In this document: piece after piece, positions 42,701 to 51,906 of the stretch
Position numbering within the stretch: the first letter of the stretch is position 1
Layout: each line of letters begins with the position of its first letter
Source of the DNA: Simmondsia chinensis
Lineage: Eukaryota; Streptophyta; Magnoliopsida; Caryophyllales; Simmondsiaceae
Reading direction: 5' to 3'
Assembly (NCBI GenBank): GCA_018398585.1
Contig: JAGTTD010000026.1
Location: 1,059,001-1,123,000, forward strand
DNA: 64,000 nucleotides
Made by a program: the position numbers and the translations under genes
The notes under the pieces: generated by a model
The model's database searches: none
What the model was told of the DNA's origin: nothing
Seen by the model: only the letters and a program-made list of their open reading frames with translations

Positions 42701-45700
42701 TTAAACGAAATCGCAAGCTTGGATTGCATACGCTTTGTTTGTTAGGTGAGCTTATCCTCTTCTACTAAGAGAATTTATCACTTAGGTATTTTGAAGCTTG
42801 AGTCTTCTACTAAGAGAATTTATTACTTAGGTACTTTGAAGCTTGAGTATTATCATCTAGGTATCATGACTTTCGACATGTGTAGTGAGATACCTTGAGG
42901 TTTAAAATTTTGTAACTAAAGTGTCCTGGAGTTCTAAAGTTCTATCAGTCAGGTGCCCTCTGCCGAGCTTTGGTAGATCTTTGTCAGAAATGTTGACGTG
43001 GAACATAATTATTAATATCCTTTATTAGAACCTGGCAATATTTTTCTTGGATAGTGTTGATATGACTCATGACTTGTACAATATATTGGTATCGTCCATC
43101 AGAATATGATTGATCTTTTCTTAATCTATTGATTTTTGCTGGATGTAATTCATGTACTATTGTAATTATATAACATATCAACATTTCTTGGTAAAAATTG
43201 TCTGGATTGTGACAAAAATTCACCATATTTCGATATAAGCTACCTAGATTATAAAATTTCAAACCTTAGGGTACCTTATTATGTATATAAAATTGTAAAG
43301 GTACATAGGTGATAATGTTCGAACTTCAGGTATTGAGTGATAATTTCCCGTGTAACCAGGATTGCTTATTGTTTGCTTTGACATATTGGTGACAGATATA
43401 CGTGTCAAGGAGCCCTCATTGGAGTCCTTGGCCAGGTTAGTATCGAGCGTGATTGGATGTCTTCTTTCTTTATTTATTTTATTTTAACTAGAGTTGTCAA
43501 AATGTGGCAGGACATGATAACGCGATAGCAGGTTTGAGTCAGGGTATTTCGAGTCAGGTCGAGTTCGGGTTGATACGTTTAATCTGTTTAAGTAATTGGG
43601 TTGACTTTGGGTTTGAGTTGAGACAACTTGTTTCAATACGTGTAACACGTTCATTAGTTATTTCCGGTTATTTGAGTGGTATACAACTGCTCATATGTAT
43701 ATTTTTTTGTATGCTATTCATGTAAGATACATTTAATCTGTTTAAGTAATTGGGTTGACTTTGGGTTTGAGTTGAGTCAACTTGTTTCAATACGTGTAAC
43801 ACGTTCATTAGTTATTTCCGGTTATTTGAGTGGTATACTGCTACTCATATATATATTTTTTTGTATGCTATTCATGTAAGATAATTTGGATTAAATTATG
43901 GCCATGTTAATTTGATAACTTATGTTAACAGCATATCATATATTTGTTACTAGTATCAATGATGAGGTGTATTTGCACACATTTGTAAGTTGACAAACAA
44001 GTATGTAACAAAGAGTTGCCATTTATTGCTTATTAATAAGGTTGGGTAAGGTTTGAGAGTTCTAAATCTGTTTAAGAAAAGGGTTTAGCGACTCATTTTC
44101 TAAGATCCCTCGCATAATATGAACATGATATAACATGACACATTTATTAGCCTTAATTTAAATTGAATACCTGAATTTTTTTTTTTATTTAAAATTTATG
44201 CAGGGGAAGAAAGAAGTATGAGCCACCGAGGTTCATGACTATTGCTACTGCAATTGAACAGCTGCTAGAGATTGAACACAAGCATGGAGAATCAGGTGTG
44301 TTCTCAGTATATATCTGCTTAGGTTACGTTTAGTTCAGCTTTTTAAAAACTTGAAATTGTAAAAGGGCTCTAGTTGATTATAGGGTTGGTATTTAGTTGA
44401 TAGAAAAGATTTTTTTACATTTTATCACATTTGAATAGAAAGATAAGAATCTATTTTATGACTAAACAGAAAAAGATGCAATACTGGTGGATTTTCTATC
44501 TTGTAGTTGATGTCTACTCAAGTGTTGGTTTAACTTTATGATAGCTTAAAGCTGTAACAAAACTTTAGTTGACTATAAGGCTTGTGTTTGATTGACAAAA
44601 CAGATCTTTTTACGTCTTAAATAGAAAGATGAAAAATCGATTTTGTAACTAAACTAAAAAAATGCAAAACTAGATTTTTTTCACAATTGATTCAAAAGAT
44701 ATTTAAAAAGATTATGTTAGCTATAAATCTTTACTACCATAATCTACTTTTAATTCGGCCTATTAGTGTTTGGACGATAGCAGTACCAGGATGGGTGACC
44801 TTTTGGGAAGTCCTCACCCTCAGGTTGGGGGTACTCGGAAACAGTCTCTCTTCAGGGGGAAGGTTGCATACATCCCCCACCCCACCAAAGACCTTGCTTA
44901 AGCGAGAGCTTTTGGGGCATTGGGTATGTTGCTTAGAGACAATTAGGTGGCTTGTCCATCTTGCAATAGATATATAACACCCGTTTGCAATGGATATATT
45001 CCACGAGCTCTTCAACGAACAAGGAGGGACAGAGATATCCTTAGGAGATCTTCAAATATCTGAGAAGCATCAGAAGCACTGTTACTGTAGGCGAATTAGC
45101 CCCGAGGAAGTCAAGGAAGCCCTGAAATTCATGGGAAGGGGTAAAGCAGTTGGCCAGATGGCATACCCATAGAAGTATGGAAATGCCTTGGACAGAAGGG
45201 CGTCAGTTGGCTGACTGAACTATTTAACCAAATCCTTCTGGGGGAGAAGATGCCTGAGGAATGGAGGAAGAGCACAGTGATCCCGATATATAAGAACAAA
45301 GGCAACATTTAGAGTTGCGCCAACTATTGGGGTATCAAAGTAATGTGTCACACTCTGAAGTTGTGGGAACGGGTCATAGAGAGGAAGTTAAGGCAACAGA
45401 CAGAGGTGTCCGAGAACCAATTCGGATTTACGCCCGGAGATCAACCATAGAAGCCATCCACATCCTAAGGCGAACGATAGAGCACTACAGGGAGAGACAG
45501 TAGGACCTTCACATGGTTTTTATTGATCTATAGAAGGCATATGATAGAGTGCCAAGGGAGGTCCTTTGGGGAGTTTTGGACAGGAAAGGCATCCCCGTGC
45601 CATACATTCGAGCCATTAGAGAGATGTATAAGGAGACACAGACTATGGTGCGTACAGAGGACGGGGAGACAGACGCTTTCCCGATAATAGTAGGGGTACA

Positions 45701-48331
45701 CCAGGGGTCTGCTTTGAGCCTCTATCTGTTCATTCTGATTATGGATGAGCTCACTAGGCACATTCAGAGATGTGTACCTTAGTGCATGCTTTTTGCAGAT
45801 GACATAGTGTTGGTGAGGGAGTCGCGGGAAGAGGTAAATGAGAAGTTGGAACGGTGGAGAGGGGCACTAGAGTCGAAGGGTTTACAACTAAGCAGAGCCA
45901 AGATCGAGTACATGGAACTCAAGTTCGATCCCTCCACCACGTTAAGATTTGATTTGAGGCCATAGCGATAAAGGAGAGCTTTAGGTACTTGGGGTCCATG
46001 ATACAGCACAATAGCGAAGTTGACTAGGATGTCAACAACTGGATTAAAGCGGGATGGCATAAGTGGAAGATGGCCTCCGCGGTACTTTGTGATAAAAAGT
46101 TTCTCTTGAAGCTAAAGAGAAGATACTATAAGACGGTTGTGAGGCCAGCCATGACGTATGGGGCGGAGTGCAGGGCGATGAAACAACAGTACACACAGAA
46201 GATGAAGGCAGTGGAGATGCGAATGCTGAGGTGGATGTGCGGACACACATGGAAGGATAGGATCAGAAACGACATCATAAGAGGCAAATTGGGCGTTGCC
46301 TCCATTGAAGATAAATTGAGAGAGCAACGTTTGAGGTGGTTCGGACATGTTAGAAGGAGACCAGACAACGCTCCAGTAAGGAGGTGCGAACAGTCCCTCA
46401 CTACACCAGGCAGGAGAGGAAGAGGCAGGTCAAAGAAGAGATGGATTGAGACGATCCGACAAGATTTCACCCACCTAAACCTTCGGGAGGAGATGGCCTT
46501 AGATAGGGCCCAATGGAGGGCTAGTATAGGGGTTAGAGATGCTCCAGTTGGAGTAGGGTAGTCTAGCTTACTAGTGCTAGACCGTGATATCCTCCTGGCG
46601 CATTTAGGTTGTGTACTTGCTCTCATGAGCTACGTGCCTGCCTACCTGTCCTTTGATTTCTGCTTGATGTGGCTTGCTTTGTGTGTGTGTTTGTGCTTTG
46701 TGTTTGTTGTCTTGCTTGCCGTATGTTTTGCCCTATTCATACTTTGTTGCTCTCCTGCTGCTAGGTCACATGCTCTATGCTACGGACCAGCTTCTCAGGT
46801 TTGGGGTCCTCGGAAACAGCCTCTCTTCAGGGTAGCCCCCTGAAGGGGGAAGGCTGCGTACATCTACCCCCCCCCCCCCCCCCCCCCAAAGACCCTGCTT
46901 TTGCGGGAGCCCTTGCAGGCACTGGGTTTGTTGTTTGCTATCATAATTTGTTTGTAGTTGTTTTTTTTTTTTTTTTTCCTTTTTTTTAAAAGACTGAAGA
47001 CTGTTTTGAAAATGATTCTTTCATATGTATGGTTTTTTTGTTTTCATGTTTTTACTCTTTTTATTTTTTGGGGGGGGGGGGGAGGAAGGGGAATTGAAAA
47101 TGAGAAACCAAAAACCAAAAAATGGTTTCTAAGATATGATCATTAGTTTATAACAACGAAAAACTACAAATAGAAAATGATATCAAACACGCCTTTATTG
47201 TGATTATTAACTCCATGTTTGTGTGACCCTAATCTGATTTAGTCTTGGATTCCGGGGTAGTGAAGTGCTAATTTCACTTTGATTTTCTCCCATAGGAGTT
47301 ATAATCAAAAACCTGATTTTGGAATTGATTTTTGCACGCTTTTAGTTTGTTGTTTTTAGTTTTTTTCTCCCCAGTTTGTGTGAAAATTGAAGATAAAAAC
47401 CAAAATAAGAAAATCGTTTTCAAAACCTGGTTTGTCATTTTACCAAAACCATAAATTGCAAACAAAAAACTATACCATATAGACCCTAGCAAACCATTGT
47501 GCTACTTGGGAAAGAGCATGTCCCCTTCATTTTATTATGAGAATTTATCACTCCGGGCACCTTGAGATTTGAGTATTTATAATCCAAGTATCTTTGGCAT
47601 TTCAATATATACAATATTGTATTATTAGGTTTAAAGGTTATCGCTCGAATACCTTTAAAATTTTATCAATTAGGTATCCTTTACCAAAGTTCAGTGGATT
47701 TTCGTTGGAAATGTGGAGTGTATAATTCTTATGGTTATTCGCTTAGTTTTCACGAAATGCACTAGCACAACACATATATATTACTGTAATCATGTAGCAC
47801 ATCGATAATTTTTGATAATATTACAATAGGGCACTTATGGTACTTTAGTGATAACATTTTGAAACCTTAGGGTACCTCATTGTATATATTAAAATGTCAG
47901 GATATCTAGGTGATAAATCTTTAAATCTCACTATACCTTAGTGATAAATTTCCTTTCCAATCCTTTCTTTCCAAGGTAATCAGAATCAAAGGAACTTGAA
48001 TATTTTTTATGCCATTTTATTGCAATAACTTCAGATACATAATTTGTCGATTTATTTTCACACATACTTCATCCATTCAATCTTTTCGATTGTAGTGTAT
48101 GGCGAAGAGACGACATGTGTGGGGCTTGCTCGGTTAGGAAGCGAGGGTCAGAAGATCGTTGCAGGTTCAATGACGCAACTTTTAGCAGTCGATTTTGGAC
48201 CTCCTCTTCATTGTCTTGTTATTGTTGGCGAAACTCATCCAGTGGAAGAGGAGATGTTGCGCTTTTTCGCTATCCAAGAAAAAACGGAACATAAATGTGA
48301 CACATCACAATCATCCTCGAATGGGGTCTAA
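38137..48331 (+). CDS. DPH5: Diphthine methyl ester synthase (6 exons)
   Basis: Exons 38137-38286, 38924-39048, 42516-42745, 43396-43435, 44214-44295 extended at its 5' side to 44204, and 48096-48331 join through GT..AG sites to 291 codons (290 residues). The family start [16 protein letters not shown] and ITVRGLEAV are followed by [89 protein letters not shown], a [14 protein letters not shown] block and [17 protein letters not shown]. These are the signatures of DPH5, the SAM-dependent enzyme that methylates the modified histidine of elongation factor 2 during diphthamide synthesis in the cytosol. Length fits the family (about 280-300). The introns total over 9 kb; introns 2 (3,467 bp) and 5 (3,800 bp) are swollen by SINEs, an RTE LINE, MITEs and a solo LTR. 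No coding lesion seen. Confidence 0.95.
38485..38895. repeat. Family A MITE in DPH5 intron 1
   Basis: Diverged GGTTGTTATGCACTGTG...CAATTTAGTCC left arm and AGACTAAATTCACACTATAG right arm. It is interrupted by the retroposon at 38705-38821. Confidence 0.4.
38705..38821 (-). repeat. RTE-tail retroposon with 14-bp target duplication
   Basis: 117 bp, reverse. (CAA)n tail, AGGGTCTGGAGAGGG, CAGCCTTACC and GGAGGTTGTTTCCG. Flanked by exact ATAATAAGACTAAA (38691-38704, 38822-38835). In DPH5 intron 1. Confidence 0.88.
39331..39483 (+). repeat. RTE-tail retroposon in DPH5 intron 2
   Basis: + orientation: CAGGTTGGGGGTCCTCGG, GGTAAGGCTGCGTACACC, CAGACCCTGCG, GCACTGGGACTG and then (TTG)7-like tail. No 5S head and no clear target duplication. 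Confidence 0.75.
39495..39735. repeat. Family E palindromic MITE in DPH5 intron 2
   Basis: Left blocks AATTGATCCCTTATTA; right inverse blocks GAGACTAATTTGAACAAAC. Related to 29714-30070. Confidence 0.4.
39751..39952 (-). repeat. RTE-tail retroposon with 18-bp target duplication
   Basis: 202 bp, reverse, (CAA)9-type tail at the left. Body as in the other copies, then a longer 5' part (to 39952) that resembles the LINE 3' UTR more than 5S rRNA. Flanked by exact 18-bp repeats at 39733-39750 and 39953-39970 (AAGGGACCAAGTTGAATA). In DPH5 intron 2. Confidence 0.9.
40017..40926. mobile_element. Harbinger-like DNA element with GGGGTAA-repeat ends
   Basis: It interrupts the 5S SINE exactly within its CAGTGCCT|CAAGGGC block. 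The outer 300 bp at the left are arrays of AGGGGTAAA/GGGTAAGG; the right 80 bp are the inverse (TTACCCCCC). The terminal inverted motif is GGCAACAGGGTAAAG against CTTTACCCCGTTGCC, with CCAAACAGGGGG at the extreme right, like the CCCTGTTTGG ends of Harbinger elements. The left extremity seems truncated and no clear target duplication remains. It contains a solo LTR. Confidence 0.65.
40324..40830. repeat. Solo LTR
   Basis: 507 bp beginning TGTTACGCTCGGG and ending TCTCGGTTTGTAACA (TGTTAC/GTAACA inverted ends), flanked by AAAAA on both sides. No internal domain remains, so it is an LTR left by recombination. Lineage unknown. The AAAAA flank is weak evidence alone, because it lies in an A run. 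Confidence 0.7.
41205..42515. other. Rest of DPH5 intron 2
   Basis: AT-rich intron sequence with a 20-bp tandem duplication at 41193-41232 (ATCAGGGATCAATAGCAT) and a decayed repeat at about 41460-41640 that resembles 59310-59520. No exon-like ORF. Confidence 0.45.
42770..43355. repeat. Family B palindromic MITE in DPH5 intron 3
   Basis: Left arm GAATTTATCACTTAGGTA, present twice near 42770-42835; right arm inverse GGTATTGAGTGATAATTTC. It fills most of intron 3. Confidence 0.55.
43578..43884. repeat. 154-bp tandem duplication in DPH5 intron 4
   Basis: The block starting TTTAATCTGTTTAAGTAATT occurs at 43578 and again at 43732, step 154 bp, with very few differences. It lies within a diverged hAT-like repeat (TTGTCAAAATGTGGCAGG at 43495). 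Confidence 0.9.
44320..44755. repeat. Repeat family D in DPH5 intron 5
   Basis: Similar to 7820-8290: TTTAGTTCAGCTTTTTAAA, AAAAGATGCAA and ACTAGATTTTTTTCACA blocks, with inverse-like arms. Confidence 0.4.
44766..44932 (+). repeat. 5S rRNA-derived SINE, 5'-truncated
   Basis: The head starts inside 5S rRNA (GTGTTTGGACGATAGCAGTA), continues through the box C region GATGGGTGACCTTTTGGGAA, then CCTCACCCTCAGGTTGGGGG and the RTE-type body ending GGGTATGTTGCT. It belongs to the subfamily lacking the GTGTTGC at the 5S end (as at 49661). In DPH5 intron 5. Confidence 0.8.
44985..46940 (+). pseudogene. RTE-clade LINE, 5'-truncated, in DPH5 intron 5
   Basis: The coding remnant follows an RTE-type reverse transcriptase. 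Blocks in order: [116 protein letters not shown] (the FADD catalytic motif), [16 protein letters not shown], then the C-terminal block [31 protein letters not shown] and [17 protein letters not shown]. Endonuclease is missing and in-frame stops occur (for example near 45309, 45502, 45781). The 3' UTR runs from about 46561 into GGTTTGGGGTCCTCGG, CTGCGTACATC, a C run, GACCCTGCTTTTGCGGGAGC and a TTGTTGTTT end near 46936. This is the same tail as the SINE family. Confidence 0.9.
46935..47195. repeat. Family C palindromic MITE in DPH5 intron 5
   Basis: T-rich left arm (TTTGTAGTTGTTTTTT), a G run at about 47072-47081, and right arm inverse ACTACAAATAGAAAATGATA. Homopolymer length may be unreliable here. 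Confidence 0.45.
47300..47490. repeat. Family C palindromic MITE in DPH5 intron 5
   Basis: Blocks TAGTTTGTTGTTTTTAG and the inverse CCATAAATTGCAAACAAAAA. Non-coding. Confidence 0.45.
47543..47955. repeat. Family B palindromic MITE in DPH5 intron 5
   Basis: Left arm GAGAATTTATCACTC; right arm inverse TAGTGATAAATTTCC. Internal CCTTAGGGTACCTCATTG block as in the other copies. Confidence 0.55.
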
Positions 48332-48682
48332 AGGTACATGACGCCTTGACCTTACTGGTTGGTCGTGCTGTAAAATTACTGTTTTTTTTTTCATAATTAT
48401 TTAATTAGATAAGCGTCGCTAGAAAGGATGTTAGATGTGAACAATTTTCAGTTTTTGCATCGGTTTGGTATCCATAGGAGAAGCAGTTCATAATTTAAAA
48501 TAGAACGGAAATGTGAGGCGTCTATGATCATCCTCGAATGGGGTCTAAAGGTATGCGACGCCTTGGCCCTAGTATTGTTTGACCGTACTGTAAAATTAGT
48601 GTCTTTTTTCATAATTATTTTTGAAAAACCGTTGCTAGAGAGGATGTTAATTGTAAACAAATTTTAGTTTTTGCATCTAATT
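48283..48682 (+). repeat. Tandem duplication spanning the DPH5 stop codon
   Basis: About 200 bp from the end of the last exon through the 3' UTR is repeated once, with a step of 217 bp. CATCCTCGAATGGGGTCTAA (with the stop codon) occurs at 48312 and 48529, and CATAATTATTT and AGTTTTTGCATC also recur. The second copy lies wholly downstream of the stop and is more diverged. Confidence 0.9.
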
Positions 48683-49660
48683 AGGAAACCGATGAAGGAG
48701 ATAAACTTGAAAGGTTCGGGAGATAAAATTATGGTTGAATATTCATGAAACACTCGAATCAGGAATCGATTTAATTTGAGTTATTTTTTAATAGTTAATA
48801 ATAAGAGATAATTTTCTGCTAAGATTTTAGTTATTTAAGAGTAAAAGACGGTTAGAGAGTTTTTAATTTATGATTATAGTTTTCAAAGTTTAGAAGTTTA
48901 AGTTGTTTAGGAGTTTTCATTTATCCAATTAATTTCGTATTATAATTCTCAGTAGTTTAAAATTATGTTTTTAGTATCTGATTACTCTGTGTGTCATTTC
49001 GGTTTCTTAAATAGAAACGAATTAACCATCCCCCCTTTCAATTGTCTCTTTCTTTTGCCATTCGATTAAAGGAAGCCCTTGGCCAATACGTGGTGTAACT
49101 GAACCAAACATTTGATGAGCTACTAATGTTCGATCAACTTGGGCTTATTCATGTTCATTTTGGAAGTATCGAGTACGCTTGATAATTTTCATGAGTTGAG
49201 TTTGAACAATGGATTGCTTGATGGGTTAATATATGCAGAACTGTTTTATAGGAGCTTGCTAAGAAATATTTTAATGGCTCGGTATATCTTAATAGTTGAT
49301 CAATGATGAGTAGATGGTAGCTCAAATAGTTTGGCTTAATAACAATATCAGTTGGTTGTGCTCTCAACCTAATAACAAGCTTGGTTTAGTAAAGAGCTGG
49401 ATTTAGCTCGATCAGACTAATAACATAAGTCAAGTAGACTTACTAATTTCTTATCGGACTAAGGTTTAAATAGAGGTTTGAAAGCTCGTTAAGGGCTTGA
49501 CTTGAATTTAGGCTCATTAAGGCTTATCGAATTGGAGTTCAGACTAGAAATGTTCTGCTTGAATCTGCTCTTTTTCACCCTAGCTACAATGAATAACACC
49601 TTGAGAATAATAGACCTTGTACCATTTAGAAATGAGAAAGGAAGTCTTAGTAGATACCAA
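48683..49660. other. Downstream flank of DPH5
   Basis: AT-rich; a repeat with GAGCT(T/C)G-type motifs lies near 49340-49540 (hAT-like debris). No gene. Confidence 0.4.
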
Positions 49661-49850
49661 GGAGGGCACCAACACGCCGTCACCGGATTCCATTAGAACT
49701 CTGAAGTTAAGCGTGCTTGGGCCAGAGTAGTACCAGGATAGGTGACCTCTTGGGAAGTCCTCACCCTCAGGTTGGGGGCACTGGGAAACAACCTCTCTTC
49801 AGGTTAACACTCTGAAGGGGGAAGGCTGCGTACTAACCTCGGTTGTTGTT
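49661..49850 (+). mobile_element. 5S rRNA-derived SINE, + orientation, internal 3' deletion
   Basis: The head covers most of 5S rRNA: CACCAACACGCCGTCACCGG, then AGTTAAGCGTGCTTGG (box A region, 49705-49720), CAGAGTAGTACCAGG and AGGTGACCTCTTGGGAAGTC (box C region). The body then runs from CAGGTTGGGGG to GAAGGCTGCGTA, but the CAGACCCTGC...GCACTGGG part is deleted before GGTTGTTGTT. No target duplication seen. Confidence 0.88.
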
Positions 49851-49904
49851 CTAACTCATGTTCAAATACTCTGAACCAAATAAAAAAACGAGAGTTCTAA
49901 TTTT

Positions 49905-50420
49905 TTAAAATATAAAATATCAATTAGGTGCTCTTAGGTTTGGTCATACCCGGATGTTTCAATATATACAATGGGGTACCTTGAGGTTTCAACAATTTAT
50001 CACTTAGGTATCAGGTACACTTTTGTCAAAACTTAATAGATTTTTATTAAAAAATGCTGAAATAAAATATGATTCTAACAGTATATTACTATCTTCATTA
50101 AAATTTGATGATAATGACACATAATTTTGATAATATTTAGATAGTTTATATAAACAATTCAAGGAATTCTTATCGCAATTTGCTAAGTTTTTGTTTAAAA
50201 ATTGGCATGACTTATACATATTGTCGTATTTATTACATCACCATTTTTTGTATAAAATTGGTCATTTTTCTTATAAAAATTCCTTAAATTTCGACGTAGG
50301 GTACCTAGGTGACAAAATATACAAATCTCATGGTACTTCATTGTACATATTGAAATGTCATGATATTTAGGCTATAAATATTCAAATTTGAATGTATCTA
50401 AGTGATAATTTCACTTTTTA
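49905..50420. repeat. Family B palindromic MITE
   Basis: Contains ACAATTTATCACTTAGGTA and, inverted, GTATCTAAGTGATAATTTC. ORFs within are incidental. Confidence 0.5.
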
Positions 50421-50639
50421 AAATTCCAATTTATAGAATCTTACATGAGAAGGTAATGTATTAAAATCTCTCTTAATGATGCAGGATTACCCATAAGTGA
50501 CCCGAAACCCACCCAAGTATCCATGAATATTCATCATTAGACCCATTACGAACCAAATTCTAAAAAGAACCAAAACCAACCCAGCCTAATCTCCTTGGGT
50601 TGGGTGGGTCATGGGTAATACCCATACCCATGAACACCC

Positions 50640-50943
50640 CTAGGCTCGAGCTTGGCTTGGTTAGTTACACAAGCTGGCTTTGCTGAACTTGGGTTGGAAA
50701 CAAGCTGAGCTTTTTAAACTTTATGACAAGTCGGCTCGGCTCATTTACGATGAAGCTGTAAAACAATGACTTCAAGTGGTGAGGCACTTAATCTAAATGT
50801 CCTGAACACGTCAAGTTTGAAGGTTCGAATCAAACCATTGGGTGTTAGTAGTTCCTTTGGTGCCCCGCTTTTGAAGATCATTGTATGCAGCTCGAGGATT
50901 AGTTGAGGTGAGTATTGCTAGGACCCTCATTACCAAAAGAAAA
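50640..50943 (+). repeat. hAT-like debris followed by a tRNA-derived SINE
   Basis: 50640-50755 has GGCTCGAGCTTGG...GTCGGCTCGGCTC motifs. From about 50762 a SINE starts: box A-like AGTGGTGAGGCAC, box B AGGTTCGAATCAAAC (50831-50845), a body with GGTGCCCCGCTTTTGAAG and GCTCGAGGATTAGTTGAGG, then CATTACCAAAAGAAAA, an A-rich tail. This is a conventional tRNA-headed, A-tailed plant SINE, distinct from the 5S family. Confidence 0.65.
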
Positions 50944-51204
50944 GCGTTATTTCTGGGGACTCGATGGCCGACCAAAGGGCATTTTTTTAGTTATTAAAAG
51001 ATAAAAAAACTGTAAATAAAAAATAATATTAAATACAACATAAACTTTTGAAATGATTAATTCCTTCACACGGATATGTTAGTGAATGGCGGGGTTAGAA
51101 CCTGAAGCCGTTGTGGACAACTATAATAAAAATTATAATCTTTCACTCGTAGGTGGCTCTGCCACTGCCATTTCAGACGCCTGCATTACCAAAAAGAAAA
51201 AAAA

Positions 51205-51590
51205 GGTTATTTATGCCAAAGGTCTCTGTACTTTGTCCATTGTATCAATTTAGTCTTTGTACTTTTAATTGGGTCAATTTAGTCCCTCTACAATTCAAAA
51301 TGTGTCAATTTGGTCCTTAAAGAAAAATTTATCTTAAGTTTTTAATAAAATGTTTAATGGTTTGGCCATTAATTAGGTTAAATTGAGTAAACAGATTAAT
51401 TTATAATAAATTACTTGCATCTAACATAATTTTACCGTTCAAAACTACGTCATTAACATAACTTAAATTTGACCAAAGCACTAAATTGACACATTTTAAA
51501 TTATTCAGGGACTAAATTGGCACAATTAAAAGTACAAGAACCAAATTGACACAATGAGCAAAGTATAGGGACCTTTGGTGTAAATAACCC
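51205..51590. repeat. Palindromic MITE, family A
   Basis: Best-preserved family A copy: GGTTATTTATGCCAAAGGTC at the left, inverse GGACCTTTGGTGTAAATAAC at the right, arms longer than 100 bp. The flanks are A-rich (about 7 of 9 matching). Confidence 0.65.
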
Positions 51591-51626
51591 AAAAAAATAA
51601 TGAGGCCAAAATTGAAGATTATGGCA

Positions 51627-51888
51627 GCAACAACAACAATAACAGACCCAGTGCCTCAAAAGCTCCCACATAAGCGGGGTCTGGGAGGGGTGGATGTAAG
51701 CAACCTTACCCCTTCAGGGTATAACTCTGCCGAGAGGCTGTTTCCGAGGACCCATAACCTTATAGGGTTGCCAACACGAAGACTTCCTAAGAGGCCACCC
51801 ATCCTGGTACTACTCTCGCCCAAACATGCTTTAACTTCAGAGTTCTAATGGGATCTGATGTCTTAGTGCCTAGTAAATGAACCCTTAG
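51627..51888 (-). mobile_element. 5S rRNA-derived SINE, most complete copy
   Basis: 262 bp, reverse. Read on the minus strand: a 5S-like start (GGGTTCATTTACTAGGCACT, ACATCAGATCCCATTAGAAC), box A region (GAAGTTAAAGCATGTTTGGG), GAGAGTAGTACCAGGATGGG, GAAGTCTTCGTGTTGGCAAC, then AAGGTTATGGGTCCTCGG, the body and (TTG)n. It is flanked by 18-bp repeats at 51609-51626 and 51889-51906 with one mismatch. The 5S-derived part covers about the first 120 bp, i.e. essentially the whole 5S gene. Confidence 0.93.
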
Positions 51889-51906
51889 AAATTGAAGATC
51901 ATGGCA

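Noticed and set aside
46126..46626. 166-residue minus-strand ORF
   Set aside because: Antisense of the RTE LINE C-terminal block, which is the recognised coding strand.
46866..46887. C run as a structural feature
   Set aside because: A 20-plus-base homopolymer at a position where related copies have only a few C residues is more likely slippage or a sequencing artefact.
49661..49770. Functional 5S rRNA gene
   Set aside because: The 5S-like part has many substitutions, is joined to a retroposon body, and is not in a tandem 5S array; other copies have target-site duplications.
51609..51906. Cassandra-type TRIM carrying 5S sequence in its LTR
   Set aside because: No paired LTRs, no primer-binding site or polypurine tract, variable 12-19-bp duplications instead of 5 bp, and a (TTG)n end.
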